From the NCBI GenBank assembly GCA_018674655.1, contig JABGZQ010000066.1:62001-126000 (forward strand): a stretch of 64,000 bases of DNA, written 5' to 3'. The position numbers and the translations under genes were made by a program. Shown one piece after another: positions 8,712-19,764 of this stretch. The stretch is from Fidelibacterota bacterium. GTDB lineage: Bacteria > Fidelibacterota > Marinisomatia > Marinisomatales > TCS55. The notes beneath the pieces were generated by a model. It was not told the origin of the DNA, searched no databases, and was given only the letters and a program-made list of their open reading frames with translations. Numbering within the stretch: position 1 is the stretch's first letter; each line of letters starts with the position of its first letter.

Positions 8712-10268
8712 ATGAAAATATTATTATCATTTATTATTCTGAATATGGGAATTGCCCAGGACACAACTGAGGTAAAAATCGTTGTTGATCCAGCCATTTC
8801 TCCAGAATCCACCCAAGATGAGAAAAAAGAAAACTTAGCCACAGATGAATTCACATTCCGTGAGGATGTAACCATTGCCTCTAGTGAGGTATCTGAAACC
8901 AATATGCGTATCATCGGTGGAGATTTGACTGTTTTTGGTACCGTGAATGGCAAGATAACCTTATTTGGTGGTGATGCTACCCTAAAAAATGGCAGTGTGC
9001 TGAATGGCGAAATCATTACCATCGGCGGGAACGTTTACCGTGAACCCAAAAGTATGGTAAATGGAAAAATTATCGAGAATAATCTGTCGGAAGGATTGAT
9101 TTACCGAGAAACGGACAAGGAAGATGCCATTCAGGGAACAACTGAATTTGGTTTGGATCAAAAATCAGAACGATCCCGCCAAAGTTGGATACATCCCGAA
9201 CGCCCGGTCGTTCAGTATAATAGAAATGAAGGCCTCTTGCTTATGCCTTTTAATGAACGATGGGATCGTCATTCAAAATCAAATTTTAGACTCAATTGGT
9301 CAGCAGGGGTTCGCTGGAGAAAAGGACTTGCTCCCGATTATGTCGGACGTGCTACTTTTGAAAAAAACTTTTTTGAGAATCAAAATTTGGTCCTTTATAC
9401 GAGTTTATTTAAAGAAGCGCGAACCGATGATGGATACAGACTACCCCAAAAAGAAAATGGATTGGCCAGTTTTTTAGCCCGGCAAGATTTTTATGATCGT
9501 TGGGAAGAACAAGGATGGGAAGCCGGTATTGGGTTAAACCTTTTTAATAATATTAGAATCAAGGGTCGGGTTGTATCTGCTGAGCAGGATACACTCCCAA
9601 TTTCGAGTATGTATAGTCTTTTCGAAAAACAGCGGGCCTTAAGACCAAATCCTGTTTTGGACCCAACATCTATTAACTATTCGGAAATTTCAATAATGGG
9701 TCGATCCACCCATTATTCTCCGTTGAGCACGGGGTTAGCCGTGTTTTTACAATCTGAATACATTCAAGCATCCGGCGATTCTACCACCGTATTTAAAATG
9801 GACTATGGGAAAGCAATCCGGCGTAATCTTGCATTAATTGTATTCAATTGGGAATTTTCTGAAGGTCTTGTATTTCGTTCCAGACTCATGATGGGCTCTG
9901 CTGGAGAAACGCTACCTATCCATCGATTGTTTACTGTGGGTGGCCTTGGCTCTGTGGCAGCACAGCCCTATAAATATCAACAAGGGAATCAAATGGCACA
10001 GTTAAATCTGGCATTGTTATTAACCCCCGCGTTTACCGATGGCGATTGGCTAATTTCATTTTTTGTTGACGGTGGGCGGGCTTGGGATGGAAATACATTT
10101 GAAACAGACTGGGTTTCCGAAAACTCAAAGTTAGGTATTTCATCTGCAGGCATCGGTATTGGTCATGGTGATTTTGATGATGATTTTGATTCAATGATTA
10201 ATATAGCCAAACCCATAGACCACGATGGCCCTTACGAAATCACCTTTCGTATTAACTACTCTTTTTAA
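8712..10268 (+). CDS. Bactofilin-like N domain fused to an outer-membrane beta-barrel
   Basis: A 518-residue exported protein with signal peptide MKILLSFIILNMGIAQ. Residues about 70-120 carry a bactofilin/polymer-forming-like beta-helix (MRIIGGDLTVFGTVNGKI, then LFGGDATLKNGSVLNGEI). The C-terminal 350 residues look like an outer-membrane barrel related to the surface-antigen (D15/Omp85) group: FTVGGLGSVAAQPYKYQQGN resembles its GG-L-RGY element, and the chain ends in a terminal Phe (FRINYSF). The combination suggests a short solenoid tethered to an outer-membrane pore. It is third in the sigma-controlled operon after the anti-sigma gene. Function unknown. Confidence 0.72.
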   Translation: MKILLSFIILNMGIAQDTTEVKIVVDPAISPESTQDEKKENLATDEFTFREDVTIASSEVSETNMRIIGGDLTVFGTVNGKITLFGGDATLKNGSVLNGEIITIGGNVYREPKSMVNGKIIENNLSEGLIYRETDKEDAIQGTTEFGLDQKSERSRQSWIHPERPVVQYNRNEGLLLMPFNERWDRHSKSNFRLNWSAGVRWRKGLAPDYVGRATFEKNFFENQNLVLYTSLFKEARTDDGYRLPQKENGLASFLARQDFYDRWEEQGWEAGIGLNLFNNIRIKGRVVSAEQDTLPISSMYSLFEKQRALRPNPVLDPTSINYSEISIMGRSTHYSPLSTGLAVFLQSEYIQASGDSTTVFKMDYGKAIRRNLALIVFNWEFSEGLVFRSRLMMGSAGETLPIHRLFTVGGLGSVAAQPYKYQQGNQMAQLNLALLLTPAFTDGDWLISFFVDGGRAWDGNTFETDWVSENSKLGISSAGIGIGHGDFDDDFDSMINIAKPIDHDGPYEITFRINYSF

Positions 10269-10269
10269 C

Positions 10270-11184
10270 ATGAAAAAGACACAATATATTATAGTAATCT
10301 TTCTCCTATCGTTTGGCATGGGCCAAGGTCCATCCGCTTCCCTATTTCAACAAGATAAAGGGCGTGACGACAAAGGAAAGTGGATCCAGGATCATTATAA
10401 ATATACAGTGGGTAATATTGACCAATTAGAAGTGGATATTGAATATGGTATGGGGGAATTCAATCTAGATGCAAACATGAAACCAAAATTAATCAGCGGA
10501 AATATCTTTTATTACCCTCTCTGGTTTGCACCTGAGATTGAATATGAAGAAAGGTCTAATCGAGGGATTCTTTCAATCCGGACAGATCAAGAGGACAATT
10601 TTGTTATGAGTGACTATAAAATATTTAAAAATGGCTTCAATAAATTTGAAGATAATTCTCTTGATTTTTCCCTTCCATCAATGGTGCCAATTGAATTGGA
10701 TTTGGATATCGGTATGGGTGAATCAAATATTGATTTTACCGACTTAATATTATCTCGCATCCAAATAGAAGGTGGAATGGGTGAAATGAATGTGGAAATG
10801 CATAAACCCAATCCTATGGTATGTGATTTTCTAAAGATTGATACAGGCTTAGGATCATTTGAAGCGGAAGGATTGGGGAATATTAACGCTCGGGAAGTGG
10901 ATATAGAAGTGGGCATGGGCTCTGCAGATATCGATTATCGGGGACATTTTAACCATGATGTTGAAATTAATATTGAAGTGGGTATGGGATCGATTGAGCT
11001 GATACTACCAGAAAATGTGAATGTGAAGGCAAAAGTTCACCACAATTTTTTATCCAGTATTGATATGGATGATTTAATCAAAAAAGGGAATTATTATTTA
11101 ACCGATGATTGGGTATCAGATCGGCCAACAGTTTACCTCGATATCAGTGTTGGATTGGGATCTGTCGATATTAATCTACGATAA
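10270..11184 (+). CDS. Toast-rack/DUF4097-like exported protein
   Basis: A 304-residue exported protein beginning MKKTQYIIVIFLLSFGMGQG. The ATG at 10270, one base after the previous stop codon, is chosen over an in-frame upstream ATG at 10225 because it starts a proper signal peptide. The body has short beta repeats marked by GMGE/GMGS/GLGS (VDIEYGMGEFNLD, LDIGMGESNIDF, IEVGMGSADIDY, ISVGLGSVDINL). This resembles the toast-rack domain found in LiaF-type cell-envelope stress proteins. It ends the sigma operon and overlaps the convergent Rieske gene by 14 nt. Family placement is tentative; the repeat structure is clear. Confidence 0.68.
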   Translation: MKKTQYIIVIFLLSFGMGQGPSASLFQQDKGRDDKGKWIQDHYKYTVGNIDQLEVDIEYGMGEFNLDANMKPKLISGNIFYYPLWFAPEIEYEERSNRGILSIRTDQEDNFVMSDYKIFKNGFNKFEDNSLDFSLPSMVPIELDLDIGMGESNIDFTDLILSRIQIEGGMGEMNVEMHKPNPMVCDFLKIDTGLGSFEAEGLGNINAREVDIEVGMGSADIDYRGHFNHDVEINIEVGMGSIELILPENVNVKAKVHHNFLSSIDMDDLIKKGNYYLTDDWVSDRPTVYLDISVGLGSVDINLR

Positions 11185-11467
11185 AAATAGACCCGTCCTG
11201 GATCTCTACAGGAAATGATTTTATTTTAATATTCGGATTGGCAGCTGCACATGCGGTTTCAACATTAAAATCCCATAAATGAAATTTGCATTGAATTATT
11301 TTTTCAGAAATATTGCCATCCGCCAATGATGCACCTCTGTGGGGACAGCGATTATCCCATGCAAATACAATCCCTTTTATATTAAACAAAGCAATGGGAA
11401 TATCATTTACCATAACCAGTTTACTCCCCCCTTCTGGAATTTCAGAAAATTTCGCGACTTTTATCAT
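11171..11467 (-). CDS. Small Rieske [2Fe-2S] ferredoxin
   Basis: A 98-residue electron carrier of the NirD/biphenyl-ferredoxin type. The cluster ligands are visible as C41-P-H43 in CPHRGASL and C60-K-F-H63 in CKFHLWDF. There is no signal peptide or membrane anchor, so it is cytoplasmic. It overlaps elbB by 4 nt and is probably co-transcribed with it and queG. Partner oxygenase or reductase genes are not nearby, so the substrate pathway cannot be named. Confidence 0.9.
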   Translation of the reverse strand: MIKVAKFSEIPEGGSKLVMVNDIPIALFNIKGIVFAWDNRCPHRGASLADGNISEKIIQCKFHLWDFNVETACAAANPNIKIKSFPVEIQDGSIFIVD

Positions 11468-12126
11468 TCAACCATAGCTAATACTTCGGCTACCAGTTTT
11501 TCTATTCCTTCCGCTGCGTCCTTGATGGATTTTGCCTCCATATATGCAGGTGTTGTCACAATTCTTTTCTCCTTATCCACTACCATTTCATCTACTGGGC
11601 ATGATACATGTACACTGCCCATTGCTTTTATATCACCTGCAGTTGCTTTATCTGTTCCAATAGTCAAGTTGGCAGACTCATCCAAATTACCTAAGATTTT
11701 GGCCATCATGGCCGGTGCTATACATATAGCGCCAATGGGTTTTTGTAATAGATGAACTTCTGAAACCAGTCGATTTACGTCGGGATTAATAGAACAATCA
11801 GCGCCAGACATGGCATAATCACTTAAATTTTTTGCGACACCGAACCCCCCGGGAATTATTAAAGCATCAATATCATGACCTGTTACTTCTGCCATATCTT
11901 TTATATCACCCCGGGCAATGCGAGATGACTCTACAAGTACATTTCGAAATTCATCCATTTCTTGCCCTGTATAATGATTAACCACATGCATTTGGTCAAT
12001 ATTGGGCGCCATAAGAATCATTTCGACACCTGCACGATCCAGGGCCAACATTGTAATCACTGTTTCATGAATTTCTGATCCATCATTCACACCACACCCA
12101 GACAATAAAACACCTACTTTTTTCAT
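11464..12126 (-). CDS. elbB: ElbB-type DJ-1/PfpI superfamily glyoxalase
   Basis: DJ-1/PfpI superfamily protein of the ElbB branch (isoprenoid biosynthesis protein with amidotransferase-like fold; glyoxalase activity has been reported for the E. coli protein). The 220 residues start KKVGVLLSGCGVNDGSEIHE, contain IIPGGFGVAKNLSDYA, and have the nucleophile cysteine C135 in GAICIAPAMM. Length and motifs match the family along the whole chain. It lies between queG and the Rieske gene. Confidence 0.93.
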   Translation of the reverse strand: MKKVGVLLSGCGVNDGSEIHETVITMLALDRAGVEMILMAPNIDQMHVVNHYTGQEMDEFRNVLVESSRIARGDIKDMAEVTGHDIDALIIPGGFGVAKNLSDYAMSGADCSINPDVNRLVSEVHLLQKPIGAICIAPAMMAKILGNLDESANLTIGTDKATAGDIKAMGSVHVSCPVDEMVVDKEKRIVTTPAYMEAKSIKDAAEGIEKLVAEVLAMVE

Positions 12127-12175
12127 AATTTACCTATTTGTTTAATTAATTGTAAAGACTCAGCATGTTGAGTCT

Positions 12176-13099
12176 CTACTTTGTATTTTGATTAATATTT
12201 CTATTTAGACCTGAAAATTTGGTACGTTTGACCGCAGATCCTTTAAACAATTTACGAAACCCATCTTCACTCATTTTAGTCCAATCTTTGTTGGACCATT
12301 CTAAAAAAGCTTGTCGTGGTTGGAAAGCTTCTTCATTAGAAACTTGGCTAAATTTTTGATTCCATGGACACACCTCCTGACAAATATCACATCCATAAAT
12401 CCAACCGTTTAAATTTTCATTTTCACTAAAGTCACCACGATATTCAATGGATTGGTATGAAATACATTTTCTTGAATTAATGGTATATTCATCCAATGCC
12501 TGGGTAGGACATGCATCAATACAAGCAGTACAAGAACCACACAAATCCTCTCGAAAACTTTGGTCATATTCCAACTCAATATCCAAGAGAAGTTCGCCCA
12601 AAAATATCCAGCTGCCATAATCTCGAGTAATCAGATTGGTATGTTTTCCCTGCCAACCTAATCCCGCTTTCTGAGCCCATACTTTATCCATTACCGGAGA
12701 TGTATCTACGCACACAATTCCTTTCATTTCTGGATTTTCTTCTTTCAACCACGCCAATAAATGAAACAGTTTCTTCTTCAATAAATCATGATAATCATCC
12801 CCCCAGGCATAATTGCTGAATTTGAGATCAGTCGTTATATCTGACTGATCTTTTCCGACAAAATAGTTCATCCCGACGCTAATAACAGACTTCGCTTCCG
12901 GGAAATATGTATGAATATCTCCCCGCTCATCCTTTCGCTTTGCAATCCATTCCATGGTGGCGTGGTTACCTACATTTAGCCATTGATCCAGATTTCTCTT
13001 CGCGTCCGGTGTGGGTTTCGCTTTAGCAATACCCACTTTTTGGAACCCAAATCCCTTCGCTTTTGATTTGATTGATTCTGAAAGAGAAATTTTCATCAT
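12176..13099 (-). CDS. queG: Epoxyqueuosine reductase
   Basis: Cobalamin and iron-sulfur enzyme that reduces epoxyqueuosine to queuosine in tRNA, the last step of the pathway. The two [4Fe-4S] motifs are visible as CGSCTACIDACPTQAL and CDICQEVCPW. VCVDTSPVMDKVWAQKAGLG is the family core. The product is about 307 residues, shorter than E. coli QueG, whose C-terminal extension is missing. The ATG at 13099 is preferred; a TTG at 13117 and an ATG at 13096 are alternatives with equally poor Shine-Dalgarno sites. Tgt, acting earlier in the same pathway, is encoded at 17217-18350. Confidence 0.94.
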   Translation of the reverse strand: MMKISLSESIKSKAKGFGFQKVGIAKAKPTPDAKRNLDQWLNVGNHATMEWIAKRKDERGDIHTYFPEAKSVISVGMNYFVGKDQSDITTDLKFSNYAWGDDYHDLLKKKLFHLLAWLKEENPEMKGIVCVDTSPVMDKVWAQKAGLGWQGKHTNLITRDYGSWIFLGELLLDIELEYDQSFREDLCGSCTACIDACPTQALDEYTINSRKCISYQSIEYRGDFSENENLNGWIYGCDICQEVCPWNQKFSQVSNEEAFQPRQAFLEWSNKDWTKMSEDGFRKLFKGSAVKRTKFSGLNRNINQNTK

Positions 13100-13161
13100 A
13101 GAATTTAGAGAACCCAAATTACCACATCACACCAAAATTGGGATGTAAATTTTAGCAACTT

Positions 13162-14076
13162 ATGAGTGAATTACATCCAAATTTAATCGAGTGGAAAACT
13201 GGCGGTGAGATGCAGACTGTATTGTCCGGTTCATTCGAAATATTTTGCCGGCAAATTGGAAATCCAAATGCTGATTCTAATAAAACAGTTCTCCTACTTC
13301 ATGGCTTCCCTGAATCGTCCTATTCTTATCATCGCGTTATTGATGGTCTAAGACCTTTTTTTGATCGCATTGTTCTTTTTGACTTTTTGGGCTTTGGCCT
13401 AAGTGATAAACCGATTAATCATCATTATAATATTTTTGAGCAAGCGCAAATTGCTTTGGATGTTTGGCAATCTTATGGCATAAAAGGAGGACATTTGATT
13501 GCCCATGATATGGGCGACACTGTTACCAACGAGCTGATGTTCTTAGCAAATACCGGAATCGGCAATTGGTTCTCAGATGGTTTTCAATCGGTGACATTCA
13601 CCAATGGGGGTATGATAATTGAACTTTCAAAACTTAGGATTTTACAAAAACTAACCTTAAACCCTATCTTAGGTCCGGTGTTGTCAAAACTATCAAGCTA
13701 CAAAGCATTTAAACAGCAAGTTAATAGCGCCAATGGCAATAAATCTTTGGTTGAATCCGAAATTGAAATAATGTGGTCAGCGTTTCGTAGTGGGAATGGT
13801 AAAATAATTGGTCATCGGCTCATACAATATATAAATGATCGATATAGATATCAAAACAGCCGATGGTTGCCGGCGCTCAAAGAAACATCTATTCCAATTC
13901 ATTTATGTTGGGGTGAGTTGGATTCAGTTGCCCCAATAGCCATTGCTGAAAAACTTAATAATGGTACATGTCCCAATTCGCATTTCACACGTATGTCAGA
14001 AACTGGCCATTTTTGCCAATTGGATAATCCTGAAAAATGGATAGAAAGTGTTTTAAATTTTTATCGAGCGGATTAA
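13162..14076 (+). CDS. Alpha/beta hydrolase with an Asp nucleophile (haloalkane dehalogenase/epoxide hydrolase-like)
   Basis: A 304-residue alpha/beta-fold hydrolase. The oxyanion-hole motif is LLLHGFPESSYSY. The nucleophile elbow reads A-H-D116-M-G, so the nucleophile is aspartate rather than serine. Acid and base candidates are in GELDSVAP and ETGHFCQLDNPE. Asp-nucleophile members are haloalkane dehalogenases, epoxide hydrolases and the MEST group, which shares the HD.GD pattern (seen here as HDMGD). There is no signal peptide. Transcription diverges from queG across 62 nt. The substrate cannot be assigned. Confidence 0.85.
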   Translation: MSELHPNLIEWKTGGEMQTVLSGSFEIFCRQIGNPNADSNKTVLLLHGFPESSYSYHRVIDGLRPFFDRIVLFDFLGFGLSDKPINHHYNIFEQAQIALDVWQSYGIKGGHLIAHDMGDTVTNELMFLANTGIGNWFSDGFQSVTFTNGGMIIELSKLRILQKLTLNPILGPVLSKLSSYKAFKQQVNSANGNKSLVESEIEIMWSAFRSGNGKIIGHRLIQYINDRYRYQNSRWLPALKETSIPIHLCWGELDSVAPIAIAEKLNNGTCPNSHFTRMSETGHFCQLDNPEKWIESVLNFYRAD

Positions 14077-14618
14077 ACCCTGCTCCTCAATAGTTTTTCA
14101 GCCCATAATATTCCGATGATTGTTTTTACATCGGTAATCTTTCCACTCCAAACCCATGATAATGCTACTTTCAATGATGTAGGAAGCAACTCCAGAAATT
14201 CGTCCTGATCTAAATTATGTTCTGTTTGTGTTAAATCTTCGGCGAGATACATCCACATTTTTTCATTGGTAAAACCAATCGCAGGGTGAATATTGGTTAA
14301 ATAAGTTACTTTACTTGCTTGATATCCAATTTCCTCTTCCAATTCACGATGGGCACAATCTATCGGTTTTTCACCTTTATCCAGTTTACCGGCTGGGAGT
14401 TCAATAAATTCCTGACCTGGCCCATATCGAAACTGCCTAATAAGGCAGATATTTCCATCGGGTAAAATTGGAATTATGCAAACGGCACCTGGGTGGTCAA
14501 TCCATTCTCGGGTACTGGTTTTGCCATTGGGTAATCTAACTTTGTCAAAGTATAAATCTAGGTAACGGCCAGAGAATTTTTTCTCTGAAGTTAATTTAGT
14601 CTCTTTTAGATCTGACAA
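14073..14618 (-). CDS. Nudix hydrolase, ADP-ribose pyrophosphatase-like
   Basis: Hydrolyses nucleoside diphosphate derivatives, probably ADP-ribose or an ADP-sugar. The 181 residues hold a Nudix box (G-KLDKG-E-KPIDCAH-RELEEEIGY), preceded by EFIELPAG as in the ADP-ribose pyrophosphatase branch. IRQFRYGPGQEF is also typical of that branch. The start codon is a TTG at 14618; no in-frame ATG lies near. It starts 14 nt after the TPR gene, so the two are likely co-transcribed, and its end overlaps the convergent hydrolase gene by 4 nt. Confidence 0.9.
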   Translation of the reverse strand: MSDLKETKLTSEKKFSGRYLDLYFDKVRLPNGKTSTREWIDHPGAVCIIPILPDGNICLIRQFRYGPGQEFIELPAGKLDKGEKPIDCAHRELEEEIGYQASKVTYLTNIHPAIGFTNEKMWMYLAEDLTQTEHNLDQDEFLELLPTSLKVALSWVWSGKITDVKTIIGILWAEKLLRSRV

Positions 14619-14632
14619 TATTATTGTATCGA

Positions 14633-15406
14633 TTATCGGTATTCTTTGAGAAGATTTTTGGCTTTTTTAATCTGCTCCCAATCTTCTACAGGCCGATTGT
14701 TAGAAGGTGCCATGGTTGCAACTTCCTCTAATATAGAAATGGCACTATCGACCTTTTTTCCCTTGTAATAAGCTTGTCCTAAATAGACTTTTTGGTTAGG
14801 CGTTGCCGCACCAGTCTCAACAGCTTTCTCTAACCAAATAATCGCATCATCATTATCTGGCCAAGACAATAGGAACGGAATGTATGGGGATTTATAATGT
14901 ACTGCACCCAACATAAAATAACCTCCACCATCTTCATATTGTGGGTCCAAAGCAATAATTTTTTCTGAATGATCCTTCATTAGGTCAGCTACCCCTTCCT
15001 TTGCAGCGGTGAGAATTCCGTAGACTTCTGACCAACTTCCCAAGTTTACTAAGTACCAATACCGAAAAGGTGCTGAGTTTGGATATTCCGCAATATATTT
15101 TTCGCCTAAATCCTTTCCTTTTTGAAAAGACTTTTTTTGAGCCTTTTCATTTTCTCCAATAAATTTCCCATGAAAATAGACGCACTTCATTAATGCCAAT
15201 GCGGCTTCTTTTTCCACTTTAGGATTTTTTAATGCTTCTTCTAAATGAGATATTGCGTTTTCAATTGGAGAAGGAGCTGCCTTATCCTCTACGCTGCCTA
15301 TTGCTCTATTTTTAAATGCGGATTCCCCCAATTCTAGGGCAGATTGGCTGAACCCGGCACCTGTAAGTACAACTAGGAGAATTTGAGTGATATTTTTCAT
15401 TTTCAT
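14633..15406 (-). CDS. Exported TPR-repeat protein of unknown function
   Basis: A 257-residue protein with a signal peptide (MKMKNITQILLVVLTGAGFSQ) followed by helical repeats. TPR-like units are seen in ISHLEEALKNPKVEKEAALA and near the C terminus (PNQKVYLGQAYYKGKKVDSA, then ILEEVATMAPSNNRPVEDWE). The middle (IALDPQYEDGGGYFMLGAVH) resembles TRAP transporter TatT-like periplasmic TPR proteins, which would be one candidate family. It is transcribed after the barrel gene at 15427-16200 and before the Nudix gene. Confidence 0.72.
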   Translation of the reverse strand: MKMKNITQILLVVLTGAGFSQSALELGESAFKNRAIGSVEDKAAPSPIENAISHLEEALKNPKVEKEAALALMKCVYFHGKFIGENEKAQKKSFQKGKDLGEKYIAEYPNSAPFRYWYLVNLGSWSEVYGILTAAKEGVADLMKDHSEKIIALDPQYEDGGGYFMLGAVHYKSPYIPFLLSWPDNDDAIIWLEKAVETGAATPNQKVYLGQAYYKGKKVDSAISILEEVATMAPSNNRPVEDWEQIKKAKNLLKEYR

Positions 15407-15426
15407 CCCCCAGTTTCCGTTAAATA

Positions 15427-16200
15427 TTAAAAGTATTCAATGTAGGTAATTTTTAATTCACGTTGAAAATAGTCCACTTTTTCATCATCAAATAGTAAAT
15501 TATTAAAATCCATTTCAATATGGAGATGCTCAACAAATGTCCATCGGATGGCAGCATTTAAATAGCCACCTCTACTAATGGACATGGTCTTTGCCGTCAT
15601 GTCATTTTCATTGAGAGCAGCATTATATTCCAATAATAATGATAATTCAGGATTGAATTCAATATCGAACCCAAAGAAATAATTCAAATCCTTATCTCCG
15701 TCATTCACCTCTGCAAAATTATAATTGGTACCTGCGTGCACACCAAGATTCCCTAAGGGGGTTTTCCAGTTTTTACTACCAGCAAAATATAATCCCATGG
15801 CTTTCACGTCATAACGCATCAATGAATCCGCTTCATTAAAATGACCCAGCCCCTGAGTATTTAACCCAAAAGAAACACCGGGCATGGACTCCGTTTCATC
15901 TATAAGACGATATTTGAGATTTGCTTCTGGCCTTGGATACCAAACGAGGCTATCATCGCCTATCAAGTTAGCTGATCCAAAAGAAAGTCCAAATTGGAAT
16001 CTATCCGTGATGCCCACGCTGAGAGATGTCGTTAGACCACCACCCTTTTGCACTCGCATTTCCATGGCATAACTGCCCCGGACTAAAGTTCCAGCAGATG
16101 GAACGGTAACCAATGTTGTTGGAGGCGGATAGGATTGAGCCCACCCAATTATTGGAAGTAAAATAAAAAATGGTATTGAAATGGATTTAAAAAACTTCAT
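15427..16200 (-). CDS. Predicted outer-membrane beta-barrel protein
   Basis: A 257-residue exported protein with signal peptide MKFFKSISIPFFILLPIIGWAQ. The body has alternating hydrophobic strands typical of small barrels (TSLSVGITDRFQFGLSFGSA, then LSLLLEYNAALN). It ends with an aromatic residue (KITYIEYF), as outer-membrane proteins do. No known family is recognised. The TPR gene follows 20 nt downstream in the same direction, so the pair may act together at the outer membrane. Confidence 0.65.
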   Translation of the reverse strand: MKFFKSISIPFFILLPIIGWAQSYPPPTTLVTVPSAGTLVRGSYAMEMRVQKGGGLTTSLSVGITDRFQFGLSFGSANLIGDDSLVWYPRPEANLKYRLIDETESMPGVSFGLNTQGLGHFNEADSLMRYDVKAMGLYFAGSKNWKTPLGNLGVHAGTNYNFAEVNDGDKDLNYFFGFDIEFNPELSLLLEYNAALNENDMTAKTMSISRGGYLNAAIRWTFVEHLHIEMDFNNLLFDDEKVDYFQRELKITYIEYF

Positions 16201-16270
16201 TCAATCCTCTAGTATTAGTATGTGGTTAATGAGACATCAATTTAGCCATTGCACTCAATCCAATGCAAGT

Positions 16271-17215
16271 TCATGGAAAAATCTGTTCACCATACTTTGT
16301 CGTTATTGATTGCACTCGATATTTGGGCATCGTTAATTCACCTTTTTCCCCAATTATTATAAATGTAACGCGCTGTTTACCCAATTCTACTACGTGAATC
16401 AACAAACTATCCCCATTGGTCAGAACCATTAAATCATAATCTGTTTTAGGGATAAATACGTCAAATGGAACGGTTAAATCTTTTTCCCGAATTTCTTCTA
16501 ATATAATTGAAATTTCATCCAGTCGATTTCCATAACGCGGCGGTGGTGTTTTATATAATTGATCGGCCAGTGGTTTAACCAATGCCACATGGCTCACTTC
16601 TTGCCCACGATGGTCAAACTCCCAGATTTCTTTCCGGTTCGTCAACATATCTATAGAATATGCAAATCGGCGAATGGTTTTTTCCGTTGGTAATGATATC
16701 CAAAGTTCACCATTTAATAAGCCCAGGTGATCATAAATAAAATCGATTTTCCCATAATGGTCACTTCGAACATCTGTAAAATGGATTGATTCAATTTGAT
16801 CGGATTCATTCAGTATAAACTTGGATGCCTGCCCCTCATAGTATCCCTGAATTTGTTTAGGGGTTTCCTTCCGAAATTCTTCTGACCACGGTTCATCCAC
16901 CCCATATTGAATCAAGCTATCAGGTTTTTGATCTGCATCAAGAAAATATCTCCTGATTAATTTGTTTTCTTTAGAATATTGTAATACTTCCTGATTTATA
17001 GATTCACCGTCCGCATTAATCCATTCCTTCATTACAGCTAATTTCCTATCATTATAAAAAACTTGGAGGTGCGGTCTCTCAAATCGATCTGTAGCCAGCA
17101 GACGATTGTCAGATAAATAATCGTGATCGGTTGCATAGAACCTCATAAAGCTCACCTCTCCATTCTGTCCATTTAAGATCGTAAACACCATCAGTAATAT
17201 TGAAAAAACCTTCAT
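16271..17215 (-). CDS. Exported protein of unknown function with a C-terminal Sm-like module
   Basis: A 314-residue protein with signal peptide MKVFSILLMVFTILNGQ. The central part is rich in beta strands with YD/RG pairs (YDHLGLLNG, FDHRGQEVS), weakly like YD or MORN-type repeats. The last 55 residues (DLMVLTNGDSLLIHVVELG, then PKYRVQSITT) resemble a small Sm/SH3-like barrel seen in two other exported proteins of this window (at 24935-25789 and 53977-55308). It lies one base after tgt in the same direction, so it is probably co-transcribed with radA-tgt. I do not recognise the family. Confidence 0.6.
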   Translation of the reverse strand: MKVFSILLMVFTILNGQNGEVSFMRFYATDHDYLSDNRLLATDRFERPHLQVFYNDRKLAVMKEWINADGESINQEVLQYSKENKLIRRYFLDADQKPDSLIQYGVDEPWSEEFRKETPKQIQGYYEGQASKFILNESDQIESIHFTDVRSDHYGKIDFIYDHLGLLNGELWISLPTEKTIRRFAYSIDMLTNRKEIWEFDHRGQEVSHVALVKPLADQLYKTPPPRYGNRLDEISIILEEIREKDLTVPFDVFIPKTDYDLMVLTNGDSLLIHVVELGKQRVTFIIIGEKGELTMPKYRVQSITTKYGEQIFP

Positions 17216-17216
17216 A

Positions 17217-19705
<2,489 letters not shown>

Positions 19706-19764
19706 TTGGACGGAAGAAATTGAATCAGGAAAAAGGTAGAATCAAGCTGAAAGGTATTGATTTT

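Noticed and set aside
9124-9477. Open frame of 117 codons inside the barrel gene
   Set aside because: It lies in another frame of a well-supported gene, has no ribosome-binding site and shows no family resemblance.
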